Below, piece after piece: positions 14,864-26,578 of a stretch of 64,000 nucleotides of DNA. Source of the stretch: Oreohelix idahoensis (taxonomy: Eukaryota > Mollusca > Gastropoda > Stylommatophora > Oreohelicidae). A program made the position numbers and the translations under genes. The stretch is from NCBI GenBank assembly GCA_024509875.1, contig JAMPIV010000299.1:372001-436000 (forward strand). The letters run 5' to 3'. Under the pieces are notes generated by a model, which saw nothing but the letters and a program-made list of their open reading frames with translations, was not told the DNA's origin and searched no databases. How positions within the stretch are numbered: position 1 is the stretch's first letter; each line of letters starts with the position of its first letter.

Positions 14864-17203
14864 TGTGATGAATTTACCGTGATACAACGTTAAAATATCT
14901 CCAATTATAAAGATAAAATGTAGGGATAAAAATAATGCGTAAGATACTAGGAGACATGCTCGCCCATGCCCGCATTTCCTACCGCCATTTAAACTAACTA
15001 ATTAGACGTGCAGACGAAACGTTTACCCTTTGTAGACGGGAGGGAAACGGAGATCAAAAATGGAAAAATATGACTGAACACGTGTTTGAATCTAGAACGG
15101 CAAAAAGACGCAATTGGTAGTAAAAGAAAAAAAAACTTCACGTCATTAGTTGACACAATGTAAGGAAACGGACAAAAAAAAAGACCTTGGCTCTTATTCG
15201 AAACAGTCATTTCTGGGACGTTTTTCGATACTTGGTTGTTTTATTTGAATTCAGCGGCAAACGCCGTAGAGAAGGTTCTCGAACAAATTTCAAAAAAACT
15301 AAACTTGAGAAAAAATATGTTTTTTTCTTAATAATAGAGTTATGAATATAAAACCTAGCTTGTTTGATAGCCCATCTTAAGCAGAGAAATAATATACTTT
15401 AAATTATACAGACGGATAGATAACAAGGAAGATATTGACAAAAGACTGTATTGTTCATATCAGACTAGCGACTGTACTGTCCATACTTTCACTAAAGTTT
15501 CAAATTTTCGTCCATGAGACACGCAAATGCAAAAATCCAGCTGTAATGAAAGAGAGGGGGAAGGTAGAGAATTGTGGCTAAAAATAACTTAGGAGGCAGA
15601 TTTGTGTAGGGTATTGCATGTAGAACCAAGTGTGTTTTTGTGAAAAACCAAGTAGAGACAGACGGACCAACAGACAATAATACATACTTGACTGAGATCT
15701 GACTGAAATTTGACTTTTGGTTGTAGATTTGAAAAAGTTAGGGGGGAAGTCTGTGATTGGTCAAATGTAATCATATTGGCAGGACAGAGATGCGCAATTT
15801 TACCATTTGATACAATTCTGTCCAGGGACACAGTTGGTTATTGCCTGTGGTGTTTTTCCCAGAAGATATTACATACATTTAGTGGGACGCCATCATATAG
15901 CCAGCAGCTCAGCTGAGTTTTGCTAGCAAATAACTGTGTTCTCAATTCTGAATTCTGGTAAGAATGAAAGTATTTATTTTGTACATTTTAATATTTCGAG
16001 TGATTGATACTGCCATATCATATAAAATAATTACGACAAATAAGTGTTCGCTCTAGGTCCCCAGCCCAAGTTCAGGGTCTAGAGACAAACAAAATATATG
16101 GACGCCTAAGTAAGACTATGGAAGGCGGATCTATTATTGAGATCAGTGGGAACATATCACCTATCTTATTGAATAAAAGGAAACTATTGAACATATCTCA
16201 GATGCACTGCAGTCTTGGGGAACTAGTACTATATGAAAACAACTGGGTAAGATGTGCTGTGTGGTCAGAGAGATCTGACCCATTCTGTGTATTGTTGATG
16301 TGTTGTGCTATGGGTAAGAGTGGTGCAGTAAATAGATTACTGACACAGCGCACAAATTTTGTTTCAGAATTGTGAGTTTCTGTTGTGGCACTAATGTAGT
16401 GCCACATAAGCAATCAAGGTTACACAAGCAGATGTGTGTGCAGCCAAACAGTGTGTCGGTGCAGTCTACCATTGTATTCTAGCTACCGAGAGGAGTGGGC
16501 CACCTGAATCCAGCATCAGATCTTCGCAGACAAGATGAGTGATTAGTGGCCTGCTGAGGATTCACCATACTCCTAGAGATTTATAAATATTTCCTCAGCA
16601 CAAATATACTGAATTTTGGGAAAGATAACATTTATTAAAGTTTATAAGAACATGGACAACGCTTGTTCTAGTCACAGAGTGGGTGTAATGACACCACCCC
16701 AACTGCACATCCTGTAATAGTTTCCCAGAGACTTTATAAATATAATTAATATTAACCAGTCTTATAAAATACTTATGTACACACATACCATTTTATTATG
16801 CCATATATTTATGCATTCCATTTATAACTCCATAACATTTCATATGTTCTGACCAAAATAAAACATTGGTTCAGAACAAATAAATTAAAAGAAAATTTTA
16901 ATATTTAAACTAAAACAGCCTGAGTCAGTTCAGTGTGTTATAAAATTTATTAATATTATTAGACTTATTAATTATCTGTGTGTGTTTGTATATTCTACTA
17001 CAACACATTACATTTCAGTACCCTAGACTTTTTAACGTAGCTACATTCATAATAGTAAAAGAGATATGTTTGAGGTCGTAAGTGGTAGTAAGAAGGGCCT
17101 TCTGTAATTCACATCTACATTTATCTCAGGAGCCTTCACAGCTGACCTCATACATTACACTAGGTAACACAACAACCGTACAGTACCATCAAAAACCACT
17201 ACA
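14864..17203 (+). repeat. 5' LTR of the 14.9-kb Gmr1-type element
   Basis: 2,340 bp, starting TGTGATGAATTTACC and ending CCACTACA. Highly similar to 21,882-24,216. It shares blocks with the LTRs of the 37.4-kb element: a perfect palindrome CTCAGCTGAG (15,908-15,917), an interrupted palindrome GGTCAGAGAGATCTGACC (16,263-16,280), and a pair of AATAAA signals near 16,858-16,884. These are candidate promoter/enhancer and polyadenylation sites. Its small ORFs recur in every LTR copy and are not genes. Confidence 0.92.
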
Positions 17204-17208
17204 AATAT

Positions 17209-17227
17209 TGGGGTCTTGTCCAGGGAT
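17209..17227 (+). promoter_or_regulatory. primer binding site of the 14.9-kb element
   Basis: Five bases after the LTR lies TGGGGTCTTGTCCAGGGAT. It starts with the TGG expected opposite a tRNA 3' CCA end, and it is identical in the 37.4-kb element. The sequence resembles proline-tRNA-type primer sites, though with a few differences. The tRNA identity is inference. Confidence 0.65.
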
Positions 17228-17466
17228 AATTAGTTTATCATAAATATTAGAATCTCCTGGTGGGAGAATTAAACCAGTGGGGACAGATTGTAAAAATTTA
17301 AAAAGTGTCCCTTAAAATAAAAAGGGGAAAATAAAAGTTGGTGAATCTTCACAGCCAGTGGTAATTAGTTAATTAATTAAATAATTAAAATTACCTTGGC
17401 CATTTTAATTACGTAGAATTGCTATAGTCACTACAGTTAGATTTACCTTGGTCATTGTTATTTTGT

Positions 17467-20400
17467 ATGATGGCTGACCTGGCAAAATTTAGATCAGCTG
17501 CTGTGCTAACGACGAAGGAAATGAATATGGAGGGTCAGGTTTTAATTCAGTATGTAACTGCAGAATGTGACAAGTATAATGAAAGGGAAGATAGGAGGTT
17601 AGCTGAAGAGAAGAGGTTATAAATTGAGGCTGATAAAGAACTTAAGAGGTCGCAGATTGAGGCTGACAAAGAAGAAAAACGACAGCAAAGGGAGGCAGAA
17701 GATAAAAAGGCCGAAAGGGAAGCACAAGATAGAAGGTTGCAAAGGGAGCACGAATTACGACTAAGGGAGCTGGAATTACAAGGCCATGCTCCTGAAAATG
17801 GTGCCAGCCCTTTTACCTCAGATGATACGCCTAGTCAGGGAGAGTCAACCTCAGCTATGGGGTTTCATTTAGACCATTTTGTTGAGAAAGACGATGACAT
17901 TGAGGGGTACCTCAGTAGATTTGAATTATTAGCTACTACATATGGGTTAGAGAGAGAGAGGTGGAGTCTAAAGTTATCACAGGGACTGAGAGGTACTTCT
18001 TATGAAGTTTTTGCTAAAATGAATAGAGAAGACCAAGACAATTATGACATGCTAAAGCAGGCTTTGTTATTGAGATATGAAAAAAATGGTGAATTTTATC
18101 GTAAGAAATTTAGAAATGCCAAACTGTTGTCTGGGGAGACATACCACCAATTCTCTGCCAGACTGGAAACCTATTTGGAGAAATGGACTACTCTGGGGAA
18201 GACCCAAGATCTTAAAGAAATGATCATGATTGAGCAATTGAGAGAGTCCATGGCTCCAGACATGAGAAAATTTCTCATGGAACAAGGTGCAGAGAAGTTG
18301 GGGGAGGTTTTAAATGTCGCTGAGAGGTATCAGGCAGCCCAGGCAGAGGTAAGTGGTGCTAAAAAGAAGCACATAGACAATTTTAAAGCTCCACAGCAAT
18401 TTAATAAATTTGATAATAGAGAACAGGGAAATAAAGGTAGGACAAACTTTGAGCGGCCAAGAAATGACTATCGCGACAGAAACTCACAGTTCAATGACCA
18501 AAAAAATAATGAAAGAAAACCGTTTAACCAAGGAAAAAGATGGTGTAAATGGTGCAAGAAAGATAACCATAACACCGAATTTTGTAGAAGGAAACCTTCA
18601 AACATTGCTGCAATGAAGTCGGGGACGCAAAGATTAAATGTTAATCCTAATGGACAACAGGAACCTTATCACCCCCAGTTTGTGAGGATGTTATTTGTAA
18701 TGGGGTCACCATAAGGTGCCTTTATGATACAGGTTTGGATTATGATTCAGTTGTGAAGTCTAGCCTAGTGGACCCAAGTCAGTCTACCACAGAAACAGTG
18801 GAAATACAAGGGGCGACTAAGGACATACCACTCATGACACTTCCCATCGCAAGGATAACGGTGAAAACTCGCTATGTGGAAGGAGAAATCAGAGCAGCAG
18901 TGATAGATGAACCAATCTACCCTCTGATATTGGGGTGTAGATACGTCTTCTTGGGGAATCCCGAGAAACCTGTGATCATGGCGACAGTGCAGACCAGGTC
19001 ACATAAGGAGGAAGAAGGTGAACCTATAAATGCTCATCCAGAGGAGATGAGGAAGGCGCAGGCTGAGGATAGGACACTCAAGCCATGTTTTAAAAAATTG
19101 CCCAAATGCCACACACCTCCGAGCAAGGGAGAATATTTCATGAAGAACAAACTATTATACAGGAAGGCCGGAACTGGAACAAATGGTCACAACCAGCTGG
19201 TTCTTCCCACTTCATATAGGGATAAAGTGATGGAACTCGGGCATGCGATTCCCTTCAGTGGTCACATGGGGATCAGCGCCACAGGACAGCGTATAGCTTG
19301 TCATTACTTCTGGCCAGGGATAACGGAGGATATAAAAAGATATGTCAAATCCTGCCCAGAATGTCAAAGGGTAGCTCCAAAGCACTGGACTGCTCCTGCA
19401 ACTCTAGGGGAAATGCCCATAGTGGGAACACCTTTTGAGAGGGTTGCAGTGGATATTGTGGGACCTCTCACTCGGACCAAGAGGAGGAACAGTTACATCC
19501 TTACTCGGTGGACACTTGTTCTATGTGGGGAGAGGCGGTAGCCCTGCCATCAATTGATTCAAAACATGTAGCAGAGGCACTACTTACAATATTTACCCGA
19601 TTAGGATTCCCGCATCAAATCTTGACGGATAATGGCTCTCAGTTCAAGGGGAAACTAACGGAAGAAGTTTTTAAGCTATTTCAAGCCAGACACTTTCATT
19701 GTAGTCCGTACCATCCACAAGGGAACGGCCAGGTAGAGAGGTTCAATGGGACTCTCATTTCTATCCTGAGAAAGCTGGCACACGAAAAACCGGATCTGTG
19801 GGATCAATTCCTGCCCGCCGCATTGTTTGCGTATCGGGAGGTACCACATAGTTCAACCGGGATGGCTCCCGCAACTCTGCTATTTGGGAGGCCAATAAAA
19901 GGTCCATTAGAAGCTCTATTAAGGACCTGGACAGATGAGAAGGAGGAAGAGACTGTTACCTCATCGTATCAATACGTGAACGAACTGACCACTCGTTTGA
20001 AAGCTGGATGGAAACTGGCAAATGATAATTTGAAACAAGCCAGGAAGAAACATGCAGCATATTTTAATAGGAAGGCAAAGGACAGAGAACTAGCTGTGGG
20101 AGAGAAGGTGCTGCTTCTACTACCCGGTAGCCAGAATAAATTACAAATTGGATGGCAAGGTCCATATACGGTTCTAGAGAAGGTGTCTAGAACAAACTAT
20201 AAAATTGACAAAAAGGGGAAGGAGAAAGTTTATCATGTAAACCTTTAAAGAAGTATCTGGACAGACCACTCCAGGAAAGCACCCCCTTACTGACCTTGGC
20301 TATCGCAACTCAAATGCAAAAGGAACCACTCACCTCACATGAATACCCATTACATCCTTGTGAAACAGTAGCACAGGTAAAAGTCAGTAAGCACCTGACT

Positions 20401-21794
20401 AAAAACCAGAGGGAGAGAGTTCAACAGGTTCTGGAGGAACATACAGATGTATTAACAGATAAACCAGGCCATACAAATTTGCTACAGTATGACATGAAAC
20501 TGGTAGACTCAAACCCAATCTGTATGAGAGCCTATTCTATTCCGTTCGCGAAGGAGAAGGCATTGAAGGAAGAAATAGATTATTTGTTGAAGGAGGGGAT
20601 TATTTCACACAGTGAATCATCTTTTAGCTCCAGTGTCGTTTTGTTGAGGAAACCGTCTGGGGAACACAGACTGTGCATAGATTACAGGAAACTGAATGCT
20701 GTCACAGAAGGACAAGTGGATCCATTACCAGACACAAAACAGTTATTTGCCAGATTAAACAAGGCAAAATACTTTTCAAAGGTGGATCTTAGTAAAGGCT
20801 ATTACCAGATTCCAGTGAAGCCTGAAGTGAGACCTTATTTAGCTTTTAGCACCTCGGAAGGACATTATGAATTCAACATGCTACCATTCGGATTGAAAAA
20901 TGCTCCGAGTGTATTTTCAAGGATGATGCGCAAATTGTTGGATCCCCTGAATAACCCATGTATCACGAATTTCATGGATGATATTCTCGTCGCCACAGAG
21001 ACATTTGAAGAACACATTAACTCTCTAAAAATGTTATTTTATAGGCTTAGGGAGGCGAACTTACCTGCTAGGCCAACAAAATGTTGTATTGGATGCAAAG
21101 AGTTGGAATTCTTGGGACACACTGTATATCAGGGTAACATGACCCCTGACGCCAAGAACTTGGAAAAACTGCAGAGAGCACCTAGACCACAAACAAAAAA
21201 GGACGTGCGATCATTCGTGTCGTTATGTGGATTTTACCAAAAATATATCAAAAATTTTAACTCTATTTGTGCTCCTCTGACTGATCTGACTCGCAAGGGA
21301 CATCCAGATAAAATAATTTGGACTATGCAATGTGAATTGGCTTTCCAAGAGTTAAAGGAAAAACTCACTAGCAAGCCTATTCTCAAATTGCCTGATTTGA
21401 CACAGGACTTCGTGGTGAGAACAGATGCAAGTAATGTAGGCCTCGGGGCGGCTCTGTTGCAAAGGTCATCTTCACCCGATGGGGAACTGAACCCAGTCGC
21501 TTATGCAAGCCGCAAATTGAATAAAGCGGAGCAAGGATATTCCACAAGCGAAAAAGAATGTTTAGCGTTAATCTGGGCAATAAAATGTTTCAAATCTACC
21601 TGTATGGTAGGAAGTTTGTGGTCCAGACGGATCATCAGCCCCTGGTGTTCTTATCTCAGGCTAAGCATGAAAATGCTAGATTGTTGTGATGGTCTTTATT
21701 ATTGCAACCTTATCAGTTTAGTATAGAGTATATCCCAGGGTCATTGAATGTCGGTGCAGATTTCCTCAGTCGGAACCCCTGTGATCAAAATTAG
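17467..21794 (+). pseudogene. gag-pol of the 14.9-kb Gmr1-type element (broken)
   Basis: Gag starts at ATG 17,467 (MMADLAKFRSAAVL), with a coiled-coil-like Glu/Lys/Arg region, capsid-like region and a CX2CX4HX4C knuckle near 18,545. The protease DTG follows at about 18,730. Integrase has an HHCC finger, then DNG and QVERFN motifs, with a GPY module near 20,160. RT (FMDD near 20,975) and RNase H (RTDAS near 21,422) come last. Breaks relative to the 37.4-kb copy: a stop at 17,620 (CAA to TAA), one C lost in a C-run at about 18,675, one base lost at about 19,507, one at about 20,246, and a frame change in RNase H at about 21,586. The protease-integrase junction that is broken in the other copy is open here. 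Confidence 0.9.
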
Positions 21795-21869
21795 AGTAGT
21801 GGTATGCGTGAGGAGTAATTTTATCTATGTGTATCACTGGTTTTGGATTTGCCGTAGTGCATGTTTTCA

Positions 21870-21881
21870 GGTGGGTAGATG
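21870..21881 (+). promoter_or_regulatory. polypurine tract of the 14.9-kb element
   Basis: GGTGGGTAGATG lies directly before the 3' LTR. The equivalent in the younger element is the more regular GGTGGGGAGATG. It is the likely plus-strand primer. Confidence 0.6.
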
Positions 21882-24216
21882 TGTGATGAATTTACCGTGA
21901 TACAACGTTAAAATATCACCAATTATAAAGATAAAATGTAGGGATAAAAATAATGCGTAAGATACTAGGAGACATGCTCGCTCATGCCCGCATTTCCTGC
22001 CGCCATTTAAACTAACTAGTTAGACGTGCAGACGAAACGTTTACCCTTTGTAGACGGGAGGGAAACGGAGATCAAAAAAGGAAAAATATGACTGAACACG
22101 TGTTTGAATCTAGAACGGCAAAAAGACGCAATTGTAGTAACAGAAAAAAAAAATTCACGTCACTAGTTGACACAATGTAAGGAAACGGACAAAAAAAAGA
22201 CCTTGGCTCTTATTCGAAACAGTCATTTCTTGGACGTTTTTCGATACTTGGTTGTTTTATTTGAATTCAGCGGCAAACGCCGTAGAGAAGGTTCTCGAAC
22301 AAATTTCAAAAAAACTAAACTTGAGAAAAAATATGTTTTTTCTTAATAATAGAGTTATGAAAATAAAACCTAGCTAGTTTGATAGCCCATCTTAAGCAGA
22401 GAAATAATATACTTTAAATTATACAGACGGATAGATAACAAGGAAGATATTGACAAAAGACTGTATTGTTCATATCAGACTAGCGACTGTACTGTTCCTA
22501 CTTTCACTAAAGTTTCAAATTTTCGTCCTTGAGACACGCAAATGCAAAAATCCAGCTGTAATGAAAGAGAGGGGGAATGTGGAGAATTGTGGCTAAAAAA
22601 ACTTAGGAGGCAGATTTGTGTAGGGTATTGCATGTAGAACCAAGTGTGTCTTGTGAAAAACCAAGTAGAGACAGACGGACCAACAGACAATAATACATAC
22701 TTGACTGAGATCTGACTGAAATTTGACTTCTGGTTGGAGATTTGAAAAAGTTAGGGGGGAAGTCTGTGATTGGTCAAATGTAATCATATTGGCAGGACAG
22801 AGATGCGCAATTTTGCCATTTGATACAATTCTGTCCAGGGACACAGTTGGTTATTGCCTGTGGTGTTTTTCCCAGAAGATATTACATACATTTAGTGGGA
22901 CGCCATCATATAGCCAGCAGCTCAGCTGAGTTTTGCTAGCAAATAACTGTGTTCTCAATTCTGAATTCTGGTAAGAATGAAAGTATTTATTTTGTACATT
23001 TTAATATTTCGAGTGATTGATACTGCCATATCATATAAAATGATTACGACAAGTAAGTGTTCGCTCTAGGTCCCCAGCCCAAGTTCAGGGTCTAGAGACA
23101 AACAAAATATATGGACGCCTAAGTAAGACTATGGAAGGCGGATCTATTATTGAGATCAGTGGGAACATATCACCTATCTTATAGAATAAAAGGAAACTAT
23201 TGAACATATCTCAGATGCAATGCAGTGTTGGGGAACTAGTACTATATGAAAACAACTGGGTAAGATGTGCTGTGTGGTCAGAGAGATCTGACCCATTCTG
23301 TGTATTGTTGATGTGTTGTGCTGTGGGTAAGAGTGGTGCAGTAAATAGATTACTGACACAGGGCACAAATTTTGTTTCAGAATTGTGAGTTTCTGTTGTG
23401 GCACTAATGTAGTGCCACATAAGCAATCAAGGTTACACAAGCAGATGTGTGTGCAGCCAAACAGTGTGTCGGTGCAGTCTACCATTGTATTCTAGCTACC
23501 GAGAGGAGTGGGCCACCTGAATCCAGCATCAGATCTTCGCAGACAAGATGAGTGATTAGTGGCCTGCTGAGGATTCACCATACTCCTAGAGATTTATAAA
23601 TATTTCCCCAGCACAAATATACTGAATTTTGGGAAAGATAACATTTATTAAAGTTTATAAGAACATGGACAACGCTTGTTCTAGTCACAGAGTGGGTGTG
23701 ATGACACCACCCCAACTGCACATCCAGTAATAGTTTCCCAGAGACATTATAAATATAATTAATATTAACCAGTCTTATAAAATACTTATGTACACACTTA
23801 CCATTTTATTATGCCATATATTTATGCATTCCATTTATAACTCCATAACATTTCATATGTTCTGACCAAAATAAAACATTGGTTCAGAACAAATAAATTT
23901 AAAGAAAATTTTAATATTTAAACTAAAACAGCCTGAGTTAGTTCAGTGTGTAATAAAATTTATTAATATTATTAGACTTATTAATTATCTGTGTGTGTTT
24001 GTATATTCTACTACAACACATTACATTTCAGTACCCTAGACTTTTTAACGTAGCTACATTCATAATAGTAAAAGAGATATGTTTGAGGTCGTAAGTGGTA
24101 GTAAGAAGGGCCTTCTGTAATTCACATCTACATTTATCTCAGGAGCCTTCACAGCTGACCTCATACATTACACTAGGTAACACAACAACCATACAGTACC
24201 ATCAAAAACCACTACA
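21882..24216 (+). repeat. 3' LTR of the 14.9-kb Gmr1-type element
   Basis: 2,335 bp, matching the 5' LTR with scattered substitutions and small indels, and with TGTGATG...ACTACA ends. It carries the same two palindromes at 22,921-22,930 and 23,276-23,293. The GGCTG target duplication follows at once. Confidence 0.92.
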
Positions 24217-25433
24217 GGCTGACCCAAATACTGTATAAGGAAGAGAAAAGTACAAAATACTTAACCATAATATTATACACACATCCTATCCTACCCTCGC
24301 GTAAAATATAATATTCACTTCGGTTATTTAACTTTAATCAGAAACATAAGCTTAGAGCTTGTCTCATCGTTTAAAACTCCCGTGAATTAAATCATAGTCA
24401 TTTAAAAGAATCAATCATCATGAATTAGAAATAAGTACATATTTCGTCAACACTCATGATGAATCAGTGCATTAATTTAGATGGTTAACTAATCTCTGAC
24501 TGGTTATTAGCAGTTTAATTAAATTTATTTATAACTGAATGTGTTTAAACTAGCGATTATAATCTATTTTGATATCCACTGTAACACAGTAAACTTAAGA
24601 ATATGACTGACTTAACCTTCAAACACTCTGCACAGAAGTTAAACTAGTGAAAATGAAATATGCGATCTACCACTAAATCACTCATCACTCCTAGTCACTA
24701 TATTTACCTCAACACAAAACTACTAAGAACTATTTACTCCAACGAAACTAAGAACTCTACTAGATATAAGTGAATTCTAGAGCGCAGCTAGTTAGTCCTA
24801 GAGAAACTGCGAGGCACTGGAATGAATTTGAGTTTGACTTCTAGAGAATATATACATCTCTGCAATCAAAGAAAGATAATACGTCTAAAACCCAGAAAAC
24901 GGACTCATTCTGCCAGATGTAACACCTTCGTCCAGATTTACATATCTCCTATCTCATTCTACGACATGAAAGGAATTTCTTCACGCTGAAGCCGAAAAAC
25001 TCTCAGGCAAATCGAGCGGCCAATCTCTCGTAGATCTTATGTAACATGATTACCAGACCGGGCAAGAGATTCTTCGCTCGAGAATTCAAACTATTACTGC
25101 CTGCAGACTATGGCCATAAAACGTAATATAAGCGAACTCGTCTTAGATCTTAGATTCCCTTATATCACTTGTCTAGAACGAGTTAACACGATTCGATCTC
25201 TGGCGTTTTAAATTAACGTGAAACCGACTCGCGTTACTCATTACGTCTGCTCGTAAACCTACATCAAAGAAAATGCAATTAAATGCTTGCTAACTTAGAA
25301 AAGAAATGACAAAGGTTTGAATGGGAGAGTTAAGTTCCCCCAGGCGTAGGTGACGAGACGTAGAAAAAGAAACTGAAGACAAAGAGAAAGATATATGAAA
25401 TCGATAACATAATCTCTGCCACACTGCACCTTC

Positions 25434-25690
25434 TTTATATGTCTGGGATTCTATAGCATTAAGGTTATTCCTTATAACTGTTAGTATTCCACCCTTATTC
25501 CGATCTTTACTGTCCGCTCTGAAGCATTGATAGCCACGTATCTTAAAATGGTTTCCTTCCTGTAGGTGGGTTTCTTGTATGCAGCATATGCTAATTTCTT
25601 TCCGAAATAGGGTATTTTATCATTCCGTCTTTTTGTTGTTGACTGCATTCCAATGCATGACATTCAGAGGGGTCGTCGTCTTATTTGGTT
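25434..25690 (-). pseudogene. jockey-type LINE: start of the endonuclease domain
   Basis: The minus strand reads TPLNVMHWNAVNNKKTE, then after a frame change ISICCIQETHLQEGNHF and DSKDRNKGGILTVIRNN. HWN, QETHL and GGI are the first signature blocks of APE-type LINE endonucleases, with the Glu of QETHL catalytic. The gene is cut at 25,433 by the solo LTR and resumes at 12,099 in the same frame. Upstream, 25,690-26,060 has a basic, Pro/Ser-rich reading that may be the 5' part of the same LINE. Confidence 0.8.
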
Positions 25691-26139
25691 TGCCAGTTAC
25701 TTTCTTCTACCGCCTCCTGGCTCCACTGGGCAGACTAGGGGGATCTCCAGTAGCTGAGGGTGGATTCTGTCGAGGCTCAGAATCCGGCACTGCTCCTGCC
25801 TGGAGGGACTTCAAAGGGCGAGTACCATAATGATAATTTGTGGACATCTGTTGTGTAGACATATCAAACCCAGGAGGGTTGCATGGTACCATGGTTGCTC
25901 GTGCGCCTCCTAGCCTGGCACCTCTGACTTCTGCACCTGTTCTTAAGGCAGAGTGTGCTTATGCCTGCCCCTCTGGCTAGGGGATTTGACTTCGCCTTTA
26001 CCTCGTTTGCTGTCCCATCTTGCCTCCCGCTGGGGTTAATACCCAACCTTTAGCAAGATTACTGGGTATAACGGGATCCACCACGAGTAGGTGAGGTAGA
26101 CGTGGGCGGGAGAGGCTAAGAGACATGTTGAGTCTTGTA

Positions 26140-26480
26140 TTGCTCATCACTGCCCTATTTGGACCCCACTGGTGACGGTTATATGTGCTTTCTGTATTCC
26201 TCATATGTTGGGCATCTTTAAAGCAGATGTTCAGCAGTCATTTTATCAGTGACACATTTACAGTCATTGGTAGTTCCTGTCTTGAACGTGTTGAACAGAT
26301 GATATCCAAATCTGTTCTGGCCCGGGCGGAGTCTGAAGATTATTACTTGTCTCCTTCTGCTGAGCTGGTTATATGCATAATTTTGTGTGCGTCCTGGATA
26401 CTCTGCATCCTCTTTCTTTCTATAAATGGTTCTGATAAAACTCTTTGTTTCTTCAGAAGTTATGCTTGTAAACCTCACAT
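26140..26480 (-). pseudogene. C-terminal end of a second jockey/I-type LINE polyprotein
   Basis: The minus strand encodes QVIIFRLRPGQNRFGYHLF, CKCVTDKMTAEHLL and, after a stop, RCPTYEEYRKHI. This is the cysteine/histidine block that ends the RT-RNase H polyprotein of many jockey/I-type LINEs. It lies directly upstream of the endonuclease start of the next LINE, so two LINE copies appear head to tail. Confidence 0.65.
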
Positions 26481-26578
26481 TTCTGTAGTTTTTCTATTGC
26501 CTAGTTTTAAACTTCTTTATTTCTCACAAGTACCTGAAACATACCTGTATGTGTGTATTATTTGTGCTTGTAGCAGGT
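26480..26578 (+). repeat. arm of the fold-back repeat (fragment)
   Basis: The sequence around TTTCTATTGCCTAGTTTTAAACTTC and TTTATTTCTCACAAGTACCTGAAAC is a diverged match to the right arm of the repeats at 10.77 and 57.18 kb. No partner arm or tRNA-like box is present. From 26,580 to 27,960 I see no gene. Confidence 0.5.

Larger units (their letters stand above)
14864..24216 (+). mobile_element. Gmr1-type Ty3/gypsy LTR retrotransposon, decayed copy
   Basis: Complete element of 9.35 kb: 5' LTR, PBS, leader, gag, protease, integrase, RT, RNase H, PPT, 3' LTR. It is flanked by a perfect 5-bp duplication GGCTG (14,859-14,863 and 24,217-24,221). Integrase lies upstream of RT, as in the 37.4-kb element. 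The coding region has one in-frame stop and several frameshifts, so it cannot move by itself. It sits inside the older solo LTR, whose sequence continues on both sides of the duplication. Confidence 0.92.
12105..25428 (-). mobile_element. solo long LTR in the jockey LINE, split by a Gmr1-type insertion
   Basis: On the minus strand this repeat begins TGCAGTGTGGCAG at 25,428 and ends TTCTATTCA at 12,105. It is flanked by the 5-bp duplication CCTTC (12,100-12,104 and 25,429-25,433). Removing it together with one duplication restores an uninterrupted jockey endonuclease frame, which fixes both ends. The segment 14,864-24,216 is a later plus-strand LTR retrotransposon. The remaining repeat matches 47.52-50.17 kb (plus strand) and the start of the copy at 63.07 kb. 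It has no ORF and no internal region, so it is best read as a solo LTR of an LTR element whose body is not in this window. Confidence 0.75.
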
